Part shown: positions 27,721 to 57,870 of the stretch, in pieces
Layout of the letters: each line of letters opens with the position of its first letter
How positions within the stretch are numbered: the first letter of the stretch is position 1
From: Elysia crispata
Lineage: Eukaryota; Mollusca; Gastropoda; Plakobranchidae
Reading direction: 5' to 3'
Assembly (NCBI GenBank): GCA_033675545.1
Contig: JAWDGP010006450.1
Span: 1,112,501-1,176,500 of the forward strand
DNA: 64,000 bases
Program-made: the position numbers and the translations under genes
The notes under the pieces: generated by a model
Told to the model about the DNA's origin: nothing
Database searches by the model: none
What the model saw: only the letters and a program-made list of their open reading frames with translations

Positions 27721-28079
27721 CATAGAGATATACGTAAATAGATAAGAAAGTAGTTAGATAGAATGGTATGTTGATTGATAGATTGCTTCTTGGTTGATTT
27801 ATTGTCTGATACATAGGAAAGTAGGTAAGAATATAGGAAGATTTAATAAGCAAGTCTGCTTTTTCATATTTGGAAGAAAAAAAGTTTTTTTAAGGAAGCG
27901 AGAGGGAGGACAGAGGGTGCGGTTGAATACAGAGGGATTCTATTATTGTATTTTCTGCTCACTTAGGAGTTAATATGCTACATGGTTAATACTACGTCTA
28001 GACAAAACAAAGACAGTGAGTCAACATTTATATCGTCGATTCAGAAACTTGCACTTTTGTCTAGATAATCAACAGCGGA

Positions 28080-28296
28080 CATAGCATTTATTTCAGCCTC
28101 AGAGGCATTAACGAGGTGCGATGTTGCTGAAACCTCCACAGTCATAGAGACTTATAATTAGAGGCCTCCGTCAGACCATAAGATTGGCTTGGTTAAATGA
28201 AATTTAACCCCACCAGCAGATAGCCCTAGCCAAGATTCGAAATGCCGACCTCTATCGCATCAGTCCAAGACTACCGACTGAGCTATCTCGCACACA
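28080..28296 (-). mobile_element. tRNA-derived SINE fragment
   Basis: The minus strand reads GCGAGATAGCTCAGTCGGTAG (Pol III A-box-like, about 28,271-28,291), followed about 30 bases later by CATTTCGAATCTTGG, a degraded B-box. A non-tRNA body follows towards 28,080. The acceptor stem does not pair, so this is not a working tRNA gene. Confidence 0.55.
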
Positions 28297-28653
28297 GTTT
28301 GATCGATAAAATACTGCCATAGAAGTTTGAAAGTAAAGATTTGAAAAAAGGTCATTTTTTTTTAAGTGTATATGCAACATACACGTACAACAATCCAAGT
28401 CAGCTTAGGCGTTATAAGGTTTTTCTGTTAAATGTGCCACCTGCTTTATCACACAAGTCGTGTCTCTTGAATCCTACAGCGTGTACAGTTGTTCCACCAG
28501 AGAGTATAGATACATGATTTAATCTACCCTCTCTTGTTCCACTGTAGTCCAACGGCGGGAAACATCATCATGAGACGCACTGTTATTCCTACAAACCAGC
28601 AGGAAATCTACCGTGACCGTCCATAATGGCCCCTTCAGCAGGAATCAAGGAAT

Positions 28654-28899
28654 TCAAAGGTCTGATGAAAATCCCTCTGCAACCAATAAATAGTTAATAT
28701 CATGCCTGCTTCCTCCTGGATTGACGCTAACCCTCTGTGGCGGGTAACTCTTCTCTAGTTTTGTCCCTTTGTTGGGGTTGCACCCCTTGATTTGATTGGC
28801 ATCGGAGATGTACGGACTTTCAAGTTGAAGACATCGAGCTGGCCAGCCTCCTCTCACGCTGACTTGTTGCAGGGGTCCCGCGGGGATGCTGCTGGTTTC
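28654..28899 (-). CDS. Possible orphan terminal exon, 81 codons (hypothetical)
   Basis: A strong acceptor (tttctttcatcag|GAAACC) opens a minus-strand frame of 81 codons to a TGA at 28,654, in DNA more GC-rich than its surroundings. The peptide begins ETSSIPAGPLQQV and contains GGWPARCLQLESPYIS and SYPPQRVSVNPGG. No similarity is recognised. It lies 5' of HAND on the same strand but ends in a stop, so it cannot be HAND's missing 3' exon. No partner exon was found. It may be chance or a mobile-element fragment. Confidence 0.25.
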   Translation of the reverse strand, partial: ETSSIPAGPLQQVSVRGGWPARCLQLESPYISDANQIKGCNPNKGTKLEKSYPPQRVSVNPGGSRHDINYLLVAEGFSSDL

Positions 28900-29397
28900 C
28901 TGATGAAAGAAATAGATTAGAGAGATGCTCTACAACGATAAAGCTTCGCGTTAAACAAATGAACGTTTCTTGTCCCTAGGGAAAGTTGGCTTGCAGACCG
29001 CAGGGTTTGTTGTTTTTTTTGTGTGTTTTTTATTGTTTTGTTTTTTTATTCAATGTAACCATCAAAACCTCTCATTCATGATTTACAATGGTTTTAATGC
29101 TGAAAACAATTGTGTATATAATTCAGTATGTTCTTGATTTATGGAGGATTTTTTCCCTTTGGGTAAAGGGGGGGGGGGGGGGGACGCTTCGTCATTTGGA
29201 CAATAGTTAAATCTATGTTTACATCAAGATGAATACAGTTGCATTGTGTGATAATAGAAATGTTCGATATTTGCTACCAATGATTATGAAATACGGCCAA
29301 AAGTTGCTTCTACAAAATTTAAAGTATAATCTCCAGCACAGCTAACATTGTTATGAGTCAGTACTTGTGTCAAAGTGAAAAGAGAAGAGCTACAAAA

Positions 29398-29465
29398 AAG
29401 TTCCTTCAATTATAGAAATAAAGAGAGGCAGAAGTTCCTTCAATTATAAAAATAAAGAGAGGCAG
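29398..29465. repeat. 34-bp tandem duplication
   Basis: AAGTTCCTTCAATTATAGAA and following bases repeat at 29,398-29,431 and 29,432-29,465 with one substitution. Confidence 0.9.
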
Positions 29466-29562
29466 ACAGACAGACAAAGAATGAGGAGTAGCAATATAGA
29501 TTCATATGATAATGAATGGACAGATAGCCAAATGTTTAGATGATTATTATATATAGAGAGAG

Positions 29563-29579
29563 GCACACACACACACATA

Positions 29580-29627
<48 letters not shown>

Positions 29628-29634
29628 TATATAA
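29563..29634. repeat. (CA)n then (TA)n
   Basis: A short CACACA run passing into about 45 bases of TA. Confidence 0.94.
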
Positions 29635-32600
29635 GCGGATAGATAACTAATGTTTTAGTAAGTAATAGTGATAAATAGGGGGGGAAAATAAAAGGAGAAA
29701 GAACGGAGAGCTAAAATTGAGACAGGCTGAAAAAGAGGAGGTTGAAAGACACGAAAGAACAATAATATTAAAACAAGAGACAAGTAAAGAAGAAGAAAAC
29801 ATTACAAGCGCACGAAACTTTTGGGAACTTCACGGCGACGGTTGGAGTAAACAACGCTGAAACGTCAGGCACAAAAACAAAATTACAACCAGTTTAATTT
29901 AGGTCTACGCAAAGAGCATTGGGGGATCTTAGCCGTCCCGTGAATCTTTTATTTTACACTTTGTGCCACCGTGTGTATAGAGAAATTAACCGAAGACGCT
30001 AAATGCACGGTCATGGAGGCTGAATAAAATTGCATCGTCGTCAGCAAGTCCCAACCGGAAACCGAAAAGTAAACCAAGTGGTACTCCTTGTATACAAATC
30101 TCTCTTGCTCCGGGACGAAAGATGTCTAAGTGTAATGACCAGTTGTAAGGGGAAAAGTTGGAGCATTCCTATGTTTGACACGGGATATAAACGAATCAAA
30201 TACTTTACGAACCTTTTTCTCTGAGGAAAGATTACTGAGAAGCGGGAAACTAGTATACAGTGCTCTCTCAAAAAACAAGTAAGAAGTCGTTGAGTGATGA
30301 GATATTGGGTATAATCTCTAGAAACTGTGGGTCGAAGACTGTGTTCTGGGCTCGATTTCTAATACTGTTTTGTTTTAGCGAGTGAAATGGGGGTTCATAT
30401 AAAAATGTGTCTTAATTACTTTTGACAAAATAGTTGTTCGCTATTCTTTGACCAGATTAAAATCATCATTAGGTGAAAGAGACTCACCGAGAAGTCTATA
30501 GATAAAAAAAGAATGAATGAGGCGATATGATGATATGATACACTTTTGAAATGTTTGAATTGTGTAATAAGAGAGAATAAACTAGTCCGAACAAATACAC
30601 TCAGTATTTGCGTATTGAATACCCCCTCCCCCAAAGAATAATTATATTACACTCTTGAATACTCTCAAAAGAGAGGAAGAAAAGTTCGCTCTCAATACTG
30701 CATGCAATTATGGTTGAAACATACCAATCTAAAATTAATCCTTTCAAAAAGTTGGGAATCGAGGCTTCGTCGGAAATAAAGAGTAATGACAAGTTGTGAC
30801 AAGTGATTACTTTTATAATTATTATCGAAGACTTGATATATACTTTTGTTTCCTGTGAGTTACAGTAACTGTTCTAGACCCTGTAACTGAAGACGGCAAT
30901 TTCTTAGGACAACAGGGAGCGCATCTCCAAAGGAGTGTATCGAAGTCCGCAAGGAGCTGGTCATACTCCCTAGAGTCAGTTGAGGTCAACCAATCAGAAC
31001 GAGGCTGGTGCCCAACCAAACGAGCTGGTTTCTTTCATCTTCCCCAAGGCCGGGTCACTCTCGTCGTAAGGGTCGTTATGTGCATCATTATCACAAAGAT
31101 CGTTATCACCCTCCAAATCAAGACAGGTTGCTCTTTGATCTCTTCTTTTTGCCCCTTTGAAATGAACACGCTCTCAACATAGTAAGACCCAGTTCTGTCA
31201 TGTTGACAAATATCAGAGACGTCTATATGATTCGATTTGATTGTTGCACCAATTGAATATTTATATATCACACATAAGCCTTATACATTTTAATAATTAA
31301 AAGTCTTATTTTTAATATCGCGTAACTTTTGTTCTCGTCTAGAATATAATGATTAAAAGATGATATTATAAATGTTTCCCTAAACAAAAGGAATTGCAAG
31401 AACGAATATTATGGAAGTAGGATAAGTGATTTGTTTTTAAAGGTGCTTACTTTTTCTGTCCAGCACCAGATCCATATTAAGCTACAATGAAGTGCGTGAG
31501 AGTCAGATGAAAACAATATTTTTGCCATCACAAATTATTTGTTTGTGAATGTTATCTTCGGGTTTTTGTTTTGTTTCTTTCTTTGTTTATTATTTCGAGA
31601 CAACCTATACGGCGGTTGTTGTTTTTTTTTGTTTTTGTTTTTGTTTTTTGTTTTTTTGTTTTTGCTTTTCAACTCCCCAAAAATAAATTTTTCACCGTAG
31701 CAACATTTTTTATGCTTTTGTGCAACAATTTTTCAATGTCATTCATAAAAGTTTCCCTGAAAATGAGTATTGAATAATTTGTACTCCAATACTTACGCAG
31801 GATAAATAGTGTGATTTAATGGAGATTGTCATTCTTGTAACCCATTTTAGTGTTAGGAGAGACAAGCATTCCTTTAATATAGATGAAGTACTGCAGTTGA
31901 TTTGGTGATGATGACAATCAGATTTTCGGTATAATTAGATAATTTAGACTCCACTGCATCAATACCTCGAGTCTATCTGTTTGGGATTAACAGGTATATT
32001 TTGCTTTTTTGTAAATGATGCAATGTATCAGTTAGTATCAGTGTGGATATAATGGTGACTACCTAACTGCTCAGACGAAGAAAACACGCTACTCTTAGGC
32101 ACATCTAATTACAGCATTTATATTCAGAGAACAATACAGAATATCCCACTTGGCCTTTCAGAATAGTTTCATTACCAATGAAAAGAAAATTATCCGTTCC
32201 GCCCAAACATTTGACCAGTTGAAATTATTTGAGATATTGAGAATCTCATAGGCGAATAGCCAAATAGCAAGAAATCTTTAGAGAAGAAACTCAACTTATT
32301 TCAAGTTCATTCGGCCCTAAACCTCTGGCTCCTACATGTCTTCCTATTTTTGCATTGCGCAAAGTTCGAAGCAAGTTTATTCTTTGTGAAGCGACCGCTC
32401 ATTACTTCTGCCCGACATCACTAAAGAACTACACTTGTATTTTCATTTGTCTCAGCTAGCAGTTTTAAAGCCTTTATTGTTTTTAATGTTGGCACATATG
32501 GAAAGTTTACTCAGTAGATCACAGGCCGATGATCTTAAAAATCGACTCAGATGGTGTCACCTTAATATAGTAGCCAGATTCCTCTAGCCCTTTGATCAAT

Positions 32601-32782
32601 TCTAGGTATTTTTCGCTTGTATTGCTATGAAACTCTTCCAGTCTGCTTTCGCAAAGAACCAGCAGTTTAACCATGACAATCTGATGTGAGGAAGCTTACT
32701 GGATCACAATATCTGGTATAGTTTCGTTCTTCTTATTGCATTGAGGTGATTGCTCAATTTCAGAAAATTTGCTGAAACCACG

Positions 32783-33418
32783 TCACAGCCACTCAGCAAT
32801 CCTTGCTTCCGTTGCTGCTCTGGCCGAATTTCCGTGCCATGACTTGGTGTCTCCATTTGTGGTGAGGACTGAATTTGCTGGCTCATCATTCTGTCCTCTT
32901 GCTATGCTTGAGGCAATGTCTTGAAATACTTTTTTGTGTCTCAGAATGTATAGCCATTGCAAAAGATCTAGCTTGCGAAAGCTCAGGATGTCCTGCAGTA
33001 ATCTGTCTGCCTTGTAGGGAATTCCATCTTTCCTCAGGACACAAAATTTGCAAAGGCGGATAATAGCCTTCACACTAATCTGATGAGGAAACTGATTCTT
33101 AACACGCCCCTCACCAGATGTTATTCGAATTTAATAATCTTTGTAGTGCAGCATCCTATAGTTGTTTTCCTGTCCTTGCTGAGATTGTTGAACTCCCCCC
33201 TGGACTTTTTTGTGTACTGCCTTTAACCACCTCTTTGAGATGGATGATTCAAAGCCTTTGCGACAAGACTATGTTTGGCTGGTTGCTTCTTTCATTTTGA
33301 GCCATTCTCTGGCATGTTTTAAGATTTCGAAGATTTTCCACTTTCTGACGATTTTTTTTTTTAACATGGTTTTCACCACCAGATCATCCGAATCTTCTAG
33401 TAATATGAGCAGTCTTGC
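32783..33418 (-). pseudogene. Unrecognised degenerate ORF, about 212 codons with two in-frame stops
   Basis: One minus-strand frame stays protein-like from about 33,418 to the stop at 32,783, interrupted only by two stops. Segments include LLEDSDDLVVKTM, IFEILKHAREWLKMKEA, HKKVQGGVQQ and LQWLYILRHKKVFQDIASS. The last 96 codons are fully open. I do not recognise the family. The Lys/Glu-rich helical look and the nearby LINE tail suggest a decayed mobile-element or retro-derived ORF, but that is inference. Confidence 0.4.
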
Positions 33419-34198
33419 TTTACTGCCTTTTTATTCCTTTTATTTTTTTAGATTTAAATGAGGATTTAGATTTTTTTGTGAGAGTACATTGCTAAACTTG
33501 TAAGGCCCTAAGTAATCCATGACCATTTCCTCGCGAATTTATTGATTTTAGTCTGAATTGATTCCACTGTGGATTAAAATGCGTCGTATTTCCAGCATGC
33601 CCACAGAAGCTGAGAAGGGACTAGATCTTAAATTTGCCTTGTACTGTTGCAGCCCACACAAATTGATGGCTATAGTTTTAACGTTTTATAAAGGAGTCGT
33701 ACCATAAAGCGAGGCCCCTAATAGCAAGTTCTTGGCAGATTGTCGGCATTCACTTATTAGCCAGTGAAAGTTACTGTTCCATTTATTTTGCCTTTTCTTA
33801 CTGACAAGATAAGGAACTTCTCCAGAGTTTCATTCGGCACCAAATTATTTTGATGTCATGCTGGGAGTTTTCTTCTCTTGACCAAATTGTGGTTGTATCG
33901 TTCATGAATACTTTTAGAGAAAGTACCTTTTTTATCCTTCAGACATAGATTATTACAATGGTCTAAAATAAAGAAGAAAAAGAAAGAGATACTTGGTGAG
34001 CTTTAATTTGTTAAATTCCCAAGATGTAGATCTAGCTTCTATCGATGTTTGTTTTACTATTCTCTAAAGTTCCTACGCATCTCTAAACACCGGCCCAGGT
34101 ATCGGCACGAATTTTGTGACGTATTTGTATGAGACTTGTCAATCAGCATCATGATTTTAAAATCTGAGTAGAGGTCATTTTTTAAAGCCGACGCAACA

Positions 34199-34411
34199 AG
34201 ATCACTCGTTTTATAGAATATGTGAACGCCAAGCAATCTTTTTTGGCCATAACTATGATGAAAAGAGAGAAACTAGAGCATCTTGTGACAACTGGAATGA
34301 TCGAAGGTAAAAACATCAAGGCAAAACAGCTTGAAAAGATGTTGGATGAACTAACAAAATAGTTCAAAGTAAGACGAGAGACGGATGCTCTGAAAGCGAC
34401 GAGGGTTTTTT
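34199..34411 (+). mobile_element. Decayed LINE: C-terminal reverse-transcriptase ORF tail
   Basis: Plus-strand frames read RICERQAIFFGH, then after a one-base shift near 34,252, MMKREKLEHLVTTGMIEGK, KQLEKMLDELTK, stop, and DALKATR. This is the familiar C-terminal tail of non-LTR retrotransposon polyproteins in aquatic invertebrates. It carries one frameshift and at least one in-frame stop, so it is a dead fragment. The rest of the element was not recognised. Confidence 0.7.
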
Positions 34412-34449
34412 AATTCTGCTTCTTTGTAATTTCTACCAGTGTAAAAATA

Positions 34450-34451
34450 AT

Positions 34452-34537
<86 letters not shown>

Positions 34538-34580
34538 TAACAATAACAATAATAATAATAATAATAATAATAACAATAAC

Positions 34581-34664
<84 letters not shown>
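34450..34664. repeat. (AAT)n array with AAC islands
   Basis: About 215 bp of AAT triplets with two short blocks of AAC/AAT hexamers (near 34,534-34,550 and 34,572-34,582), just after the LINE tail. LINEs commonly end in such tails, so it may mark that element's 3' end. Confidence 0.95.
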
Positions 34665-34665
<1 letters not shown>

Positions 34666-34899
34666 GATTTGTGTTATGTGAACGAAAAACTTTTCTTCAC
34701 ATATCTACGTCCCAATGCAGTTTTCTTTCGTAACTCTTTTTAGAAGGAGGCTCATAAATTATTAACATGGCTGCGCCCTGTGGACCTAATATTTCTTAAA
34801 ACCTTAGGTTGTAAGTAGACTAAGTATAGTCAACATTAAATGTGTTATAAGGGCATTTACGTTAATATTTTTAGCTCGATAGAGATGGTAAAAGGTCTA

Positions 34900-35215
34900 A
34901 GATCTATGCGTATTAGATCTAATCGCCCCGCTTCCTTTGATTTAATTTAAAAATGAAAAGTTTCTCGTTTCATTAACAGCAATCAGCATAGTTTAAAAAA
35001 AAAAAATCTAGAATCTAGATCTAGATCTAGATCTTTTTTTTTTAAACTATGCTGGACTTCTAGACCTCTAATTTTCTAGATCTAGATTCAAGATTTACAT
35101 CTCTCTTAAAAAGTTTATCTTACTTTGACTAAAATCTAGATCTTGATCTGGATCTAGAGAGATCTTTGAATTTAAATCTAGACGGAGGGAAGAGTCCTAG
35201 ATCTAGAGATAAAGG
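34900..35215. repeat. Zone dense in TCTAGA/AGATCT hexamers
   Basis: GATCTA-type hexamers recur singly and in short tandems through this stretch, on both sides of the 71-bp hairpin, for example in CTAGATCTAGATCTAGATC and CTGGATCTAGAGAGATC. The same motif appears in 22,899-22,912 and 23,047-23,070 upstream of HAND. Confidence 0.75.
34984..35054. repeat. Near-perfect 71-bp hairpin with GATCTA core
   Basis: CAGCATAGTTTAAAAAAAAA on the left is matched by its exact complement on the right. The core is a run of AGATCTAGATCT units, which are themselves palindromic. It could form a cruciform or mark a short foldback element. Confidence 0.85.
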
Positions 35216-36201
35216 TAAAAAAAAAATACATAAAAATCCAAAGCCTCGACAAACTGAGGAAACACAGGTAGTGCCATATCTCTTTGATTCTATGAAAAAA
35301 ATGTTTTATCATGTATTTTGCAATGCTTAGAATGTTTTAATTGATTTCAGATTATTCATCAAATCATGTTTGAGAGAATGTATAAAGGTCATATTTTATT
35401 CTCATGTTCAAGGGTCAAGACCTATGTAGTTCATTTTATTTCATTCATAATTTTGTTGTGAAACCGATTTAAGATGCCATTTCGGTAAAATATTTGCAGT
35501 AGGACTATAGATTAGGTACGTTTAACATTTAGTATATAAGATATGATAAATTGACATAAATAGGATACATGATGCTGTATTATTTTTTTTAATCGATAAT
35601 TTATTGTTAGAAAAGGATTTACTCTTACTTGAGGCATTAACAAGTTCTATGTGGCTGGATCAAACAAAATCCTCTTTGGTATGATAGAGGCACCTTACCC
35701 TTCCAAATATTCAACTAGTGTATACATGCACAGAAAAAAAAAGAAAAACAATAGATGTATAGGCCTAATAATATACATGTATTCTGACCTAATAGATTTT
35801 CAACAGAGAATAAGACTTTGATTAAAGGTTGTAAGCACAAAAAGCCAGTTGAATAAATTGCTCTGAAATTGAGCTCTTCACCTTATGGAAATTAAATGTA
35901 TGTTGATTTGAGTGGATATCTTGCCTGCAAATTGCAACTCTTTTTTAATCCTCTTCATTGATGAAGATGACAATATTAAAAAAAAAAACCCTAAGAAAAC
36001 AAGACGTAGCCTAGAATTATACATACAAGCACATTTAATGATTTATACCTCTTGTAACTTTTTCAAATATATAGCATTAAAATTAGGAGAGGAACGCAAC
36101 TTTGTTCTCGATGATGCCACTTGATATGATTTTTTTTACACTAAGATATATATCGTCCATTTTTAATGCTGTTCTTGTATAGAGAGATCAGAGAAAAAAG
36201 A

Positions 36202-36209
36202 ATGAAGCT

Positions 36210-36213
<4 letters not shown>
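36202..36213 (+). promoter_or_regulatory. Minimal upstream ORF overlapping the AASDHPPT start
   Basis: ATG AAG CTA TGA sits just before the chosen start, and its stop overlaps the main ATG (cta-ATGA-acc). It exists only if transcription starts upstream of 36,202 and if 36,210 is the true start. Confidence 0.4.
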
Positions 36214-44801
<8,588 letters not shown>

Positions 44802-44982
44802 CATTAATTTAGTGTTAGTAGGGAAGCATAAATGTGGGGAATTATGAGATTGCAACATTTTTGGTTCTTTTTGTATGCGTGTGTGTAAGTGCACGCTTGT
44901 TTGTTTTTCATACTTTCATATCTAAAAACTTTCTTTCCACTGGCATCTCTGGAGAACGTATTTTAATGTTTCTGCAAATTTG

Positions 44983-44988
44983 AATAAA
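44983..44988 (+). terminator. AATAAA polyadenylation signal of AASDHPPT
   Basis: The first canonical AATAAA lies 182 bases after the stop codon, in AT-rich sequence with T-rich runs downstream. It fits a short 3' UTR. Confidence 0.6.
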
Positions 44989-44999
44989 GGGAAGAGAAA

Positions 45000-47490
45000 G
45001 TTATGAATAATCTCAGATAAGTTTGTTTATTTCTTTGTCAAATATCTTTTTTAAAAAAAAATTGCTTGCAAACCTGGGATGCAGATGACATACAGTATAA
45101 CTCAGCATTTGAAGGGTTGAGAAGAGAGAAAGTAGTTGGGCAGAGATTCCCTGAAAGTGAAAGATTTGTTCCTCAAGTTGTGTTTAAAGGTCACAACTTC
45201 ATGTGAAAAAATTTACTTTGATGGATAGGGCATCTCTTTTCCAGGAGTAAAACATTCATATAAATTACATTTTGCAGGGGATAGCTCAAAAAATGACTCC
45301 TGCATTCTGTCCCTCTCATTGATCACTTTTAGAGTTTCATTAAATCAACCCTTGAATATTTGATCAAATGGAAACTTAATGATATCATTCATTTTTAACA
45401 CACATACACGTAAAAAACTAACTGAGCTTTCTAAACCAAGGCCTCTTTGGTACATTATGTGATTTGGAATCTGCTCTTGAAAGGTCTTAGCTACTCAATT
45501 TCACATTATTTGTGAGTTTATTCTTTAGTCTATGCATTAGGATAAGTTTTAACATTTTGTGGAAAGTTGAAAAAAATGTTATCTATGACTGTTTGGTCAG
45601 GGTTTTTTTTATGTATATGTAACTGGAACTATCAGAAAAAGTGCAATACAAATGAGTAAGAAGGGATATAGTGTGTGTATTTTTTAAATAACTTCAATGG
45701 GCTGGGATGGTATATATATCTTGTGTTGAATGTATGCAAAAAAAAATTGAAGAATAGTGCAATTTTAACATAAAAGGCTTTTGTATTGATTTAACATACC
45801 CTTTTTTGAGGATCTATGTACAAGAGTCAAGATATTCAAAGTCTGTTCACGGGTAAAAATGTGTAAATTACCTTTTTGAAAAAAAAGAACATTTCTGAAT
45901 TTTTTTTCAATGTTTTTTTTTATTTTTTTTTTTTTTGGTGGTGTGTAAACTTCTTTTAACACTATTTGTCTAAAATCAGAGCTTCAAGCTGCACAAGTCT
46001 TCCATTAACTTTACTATTTGCTAATAAAATATTTGCTGTGCTTTGTAGAGCGAGAGGTATAGGATTTATTAATTTTATTGGTTAATCTTTATGAAGTCAT
46101 CATTGTGTGTGCTTGTGCGCTGTGTGCTTCTTTTGTTTGTTATATACTTACGAAGAGTAGGCATAGTAGAGCCTGATTAGTTAAACAGGAGCTCCATTTA
46201 GTCCAACATAAGAGGACACATGAGTGTGTGAAGTCAGAATCTCATTCTTATCTTTTTTTTTTTACATGTCCAGGGAAAAGTTATTTCAATGAAGGTGATT
46301 GCATGTATAGATGTTATTCTTTCAAATCCATTCTTATATTAATATCTCGTTATCTCGCATTAGGACAAGAAAAGTGCCTGTGAGTTTTTAATAGCTTTCA
46401 TTTACAAGAAAGGAAAAAAAGAACAGAGATTGTTACAGCACCCTTTTTCTGTTTAACGTGACGTATTTTAATGCTTGACAATGATTTTTTTAAATTATGG
46501 TGAAAATAGAGATAAACGCAGAGCAAAATTTCTTTATTTGTATAAGGTGATAATGCAAATCGATCGAAAGTGATTCAGTAAAAAGTTTTTATCTCATTTA
46601 AAGAATATAAGAGCGAATTTCATGCAAGATATTATAGCAGTTATAGTAAAACTTTTAAAAATTTAGTAAGTGAACAGAATTTTGATTTAATTTGATAGCC
46701 CAATATATTTTTACATAATTTATTTTACATCTCACAATTTTAATAATCTCTCTAAATTATGTTTTGTTTTGGTCTTCTTAAAAATTCTCAGGATCAAATA
46801 CAGAGGTTTTTTTCCCTCCTTAGATCTGTCTCTTCTACTGTACCCTTAGACAGTACCCCTTAAAAATTTAGTCTGATGGAAAGGAAAAGTGTAAATTATT
46901 CCCTGAGAGCTAGAAAATGTTTTTGACTTGAGGATCTTCCTAGCAATTTTTTTTAAGCACTTTTCTTATTTACTTTTACCTAGTACAACATTTTCTACTA
47001 TAATCCTCAGAAACTTTGAATGCTACAATCAGACAAGCTACCATTGTGTCAAAACAATTCATTAATCCAAAAAACGAAAAGAATTGAATTTGGCACAAAA
47101 AAAAAATAATAAATAAATAAAAAATAAAAAATTTCCATTTGGGATGGCGAGAATGGCGAGATAGCTCAGCACATCCATGAAATCCCACCATTTGTGGATT
47201 TGGGAGGGCGGCAACTTTTAGTTTAGCCTACATGGACGAGTATTTTAAAAAAGAATTATTAGAGACATAGACTCTACAAACAGATACAATGTAAATAGAC
47301 CCATGTGTTGCTCAGATTCCTAAATGTAAATGATTAGATATTGAATGAAAAGAAGATTTAGAAAAGAGATAAGTCCCCTTTAACTGTGCTGTTAACATTA
47401 TCAAATTAGTTTTATCAATCATTAAAACAAATATGATTTACATGTTTACAAAAGCATTGATTGTATCGTTAGGAGACAAGAAAACACAAA
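45000..47490. other. Spacer between convergent 3' ends
   Basis: AT-rich, with T and A homopolymers; no exon supported. It separates the polyadenylation signals of AASDHPPT and the CD36/LIMP-2-like gene. Confidence 0.6.
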
Positions 47491-47497
47491 GGCTTCC

Positions 47498-47503
47498 TTT
47501 ATT
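47498..47503 (-). terminator. AATAAA polyadenylation signal of the CD36/LIMP-2-like gene
   Basis: TTTATT on the plus strand reads AATAAA on the gene strand about 110 bases after the stop; a second overlapping-type hexamer follows at 47,504-47,509. This leaves about 2.5 kb between the two convergent 3' ends. Confidence 0.55.
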
Positions 47504-47613
47504 TTTATTAAATCGGAAGAGAATGCACTGCCCATGTTTATAAACGCTCCGCAAAGCCTTGATCATTCGGCTATCGTAAGAAGTAAGATGGGTGAAGTTG
47601 GTGTCATTCACGA

Positions 47614-57870
<10,257 letters not shown>

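Noticed and set aside
28654..28857. GGWPARCLQLE as HAND's missing C-terminal exon
   Set aside because: It lies on the 5' side of HAND on the same strand, and the match to GWPQHVWALEL is only partial.
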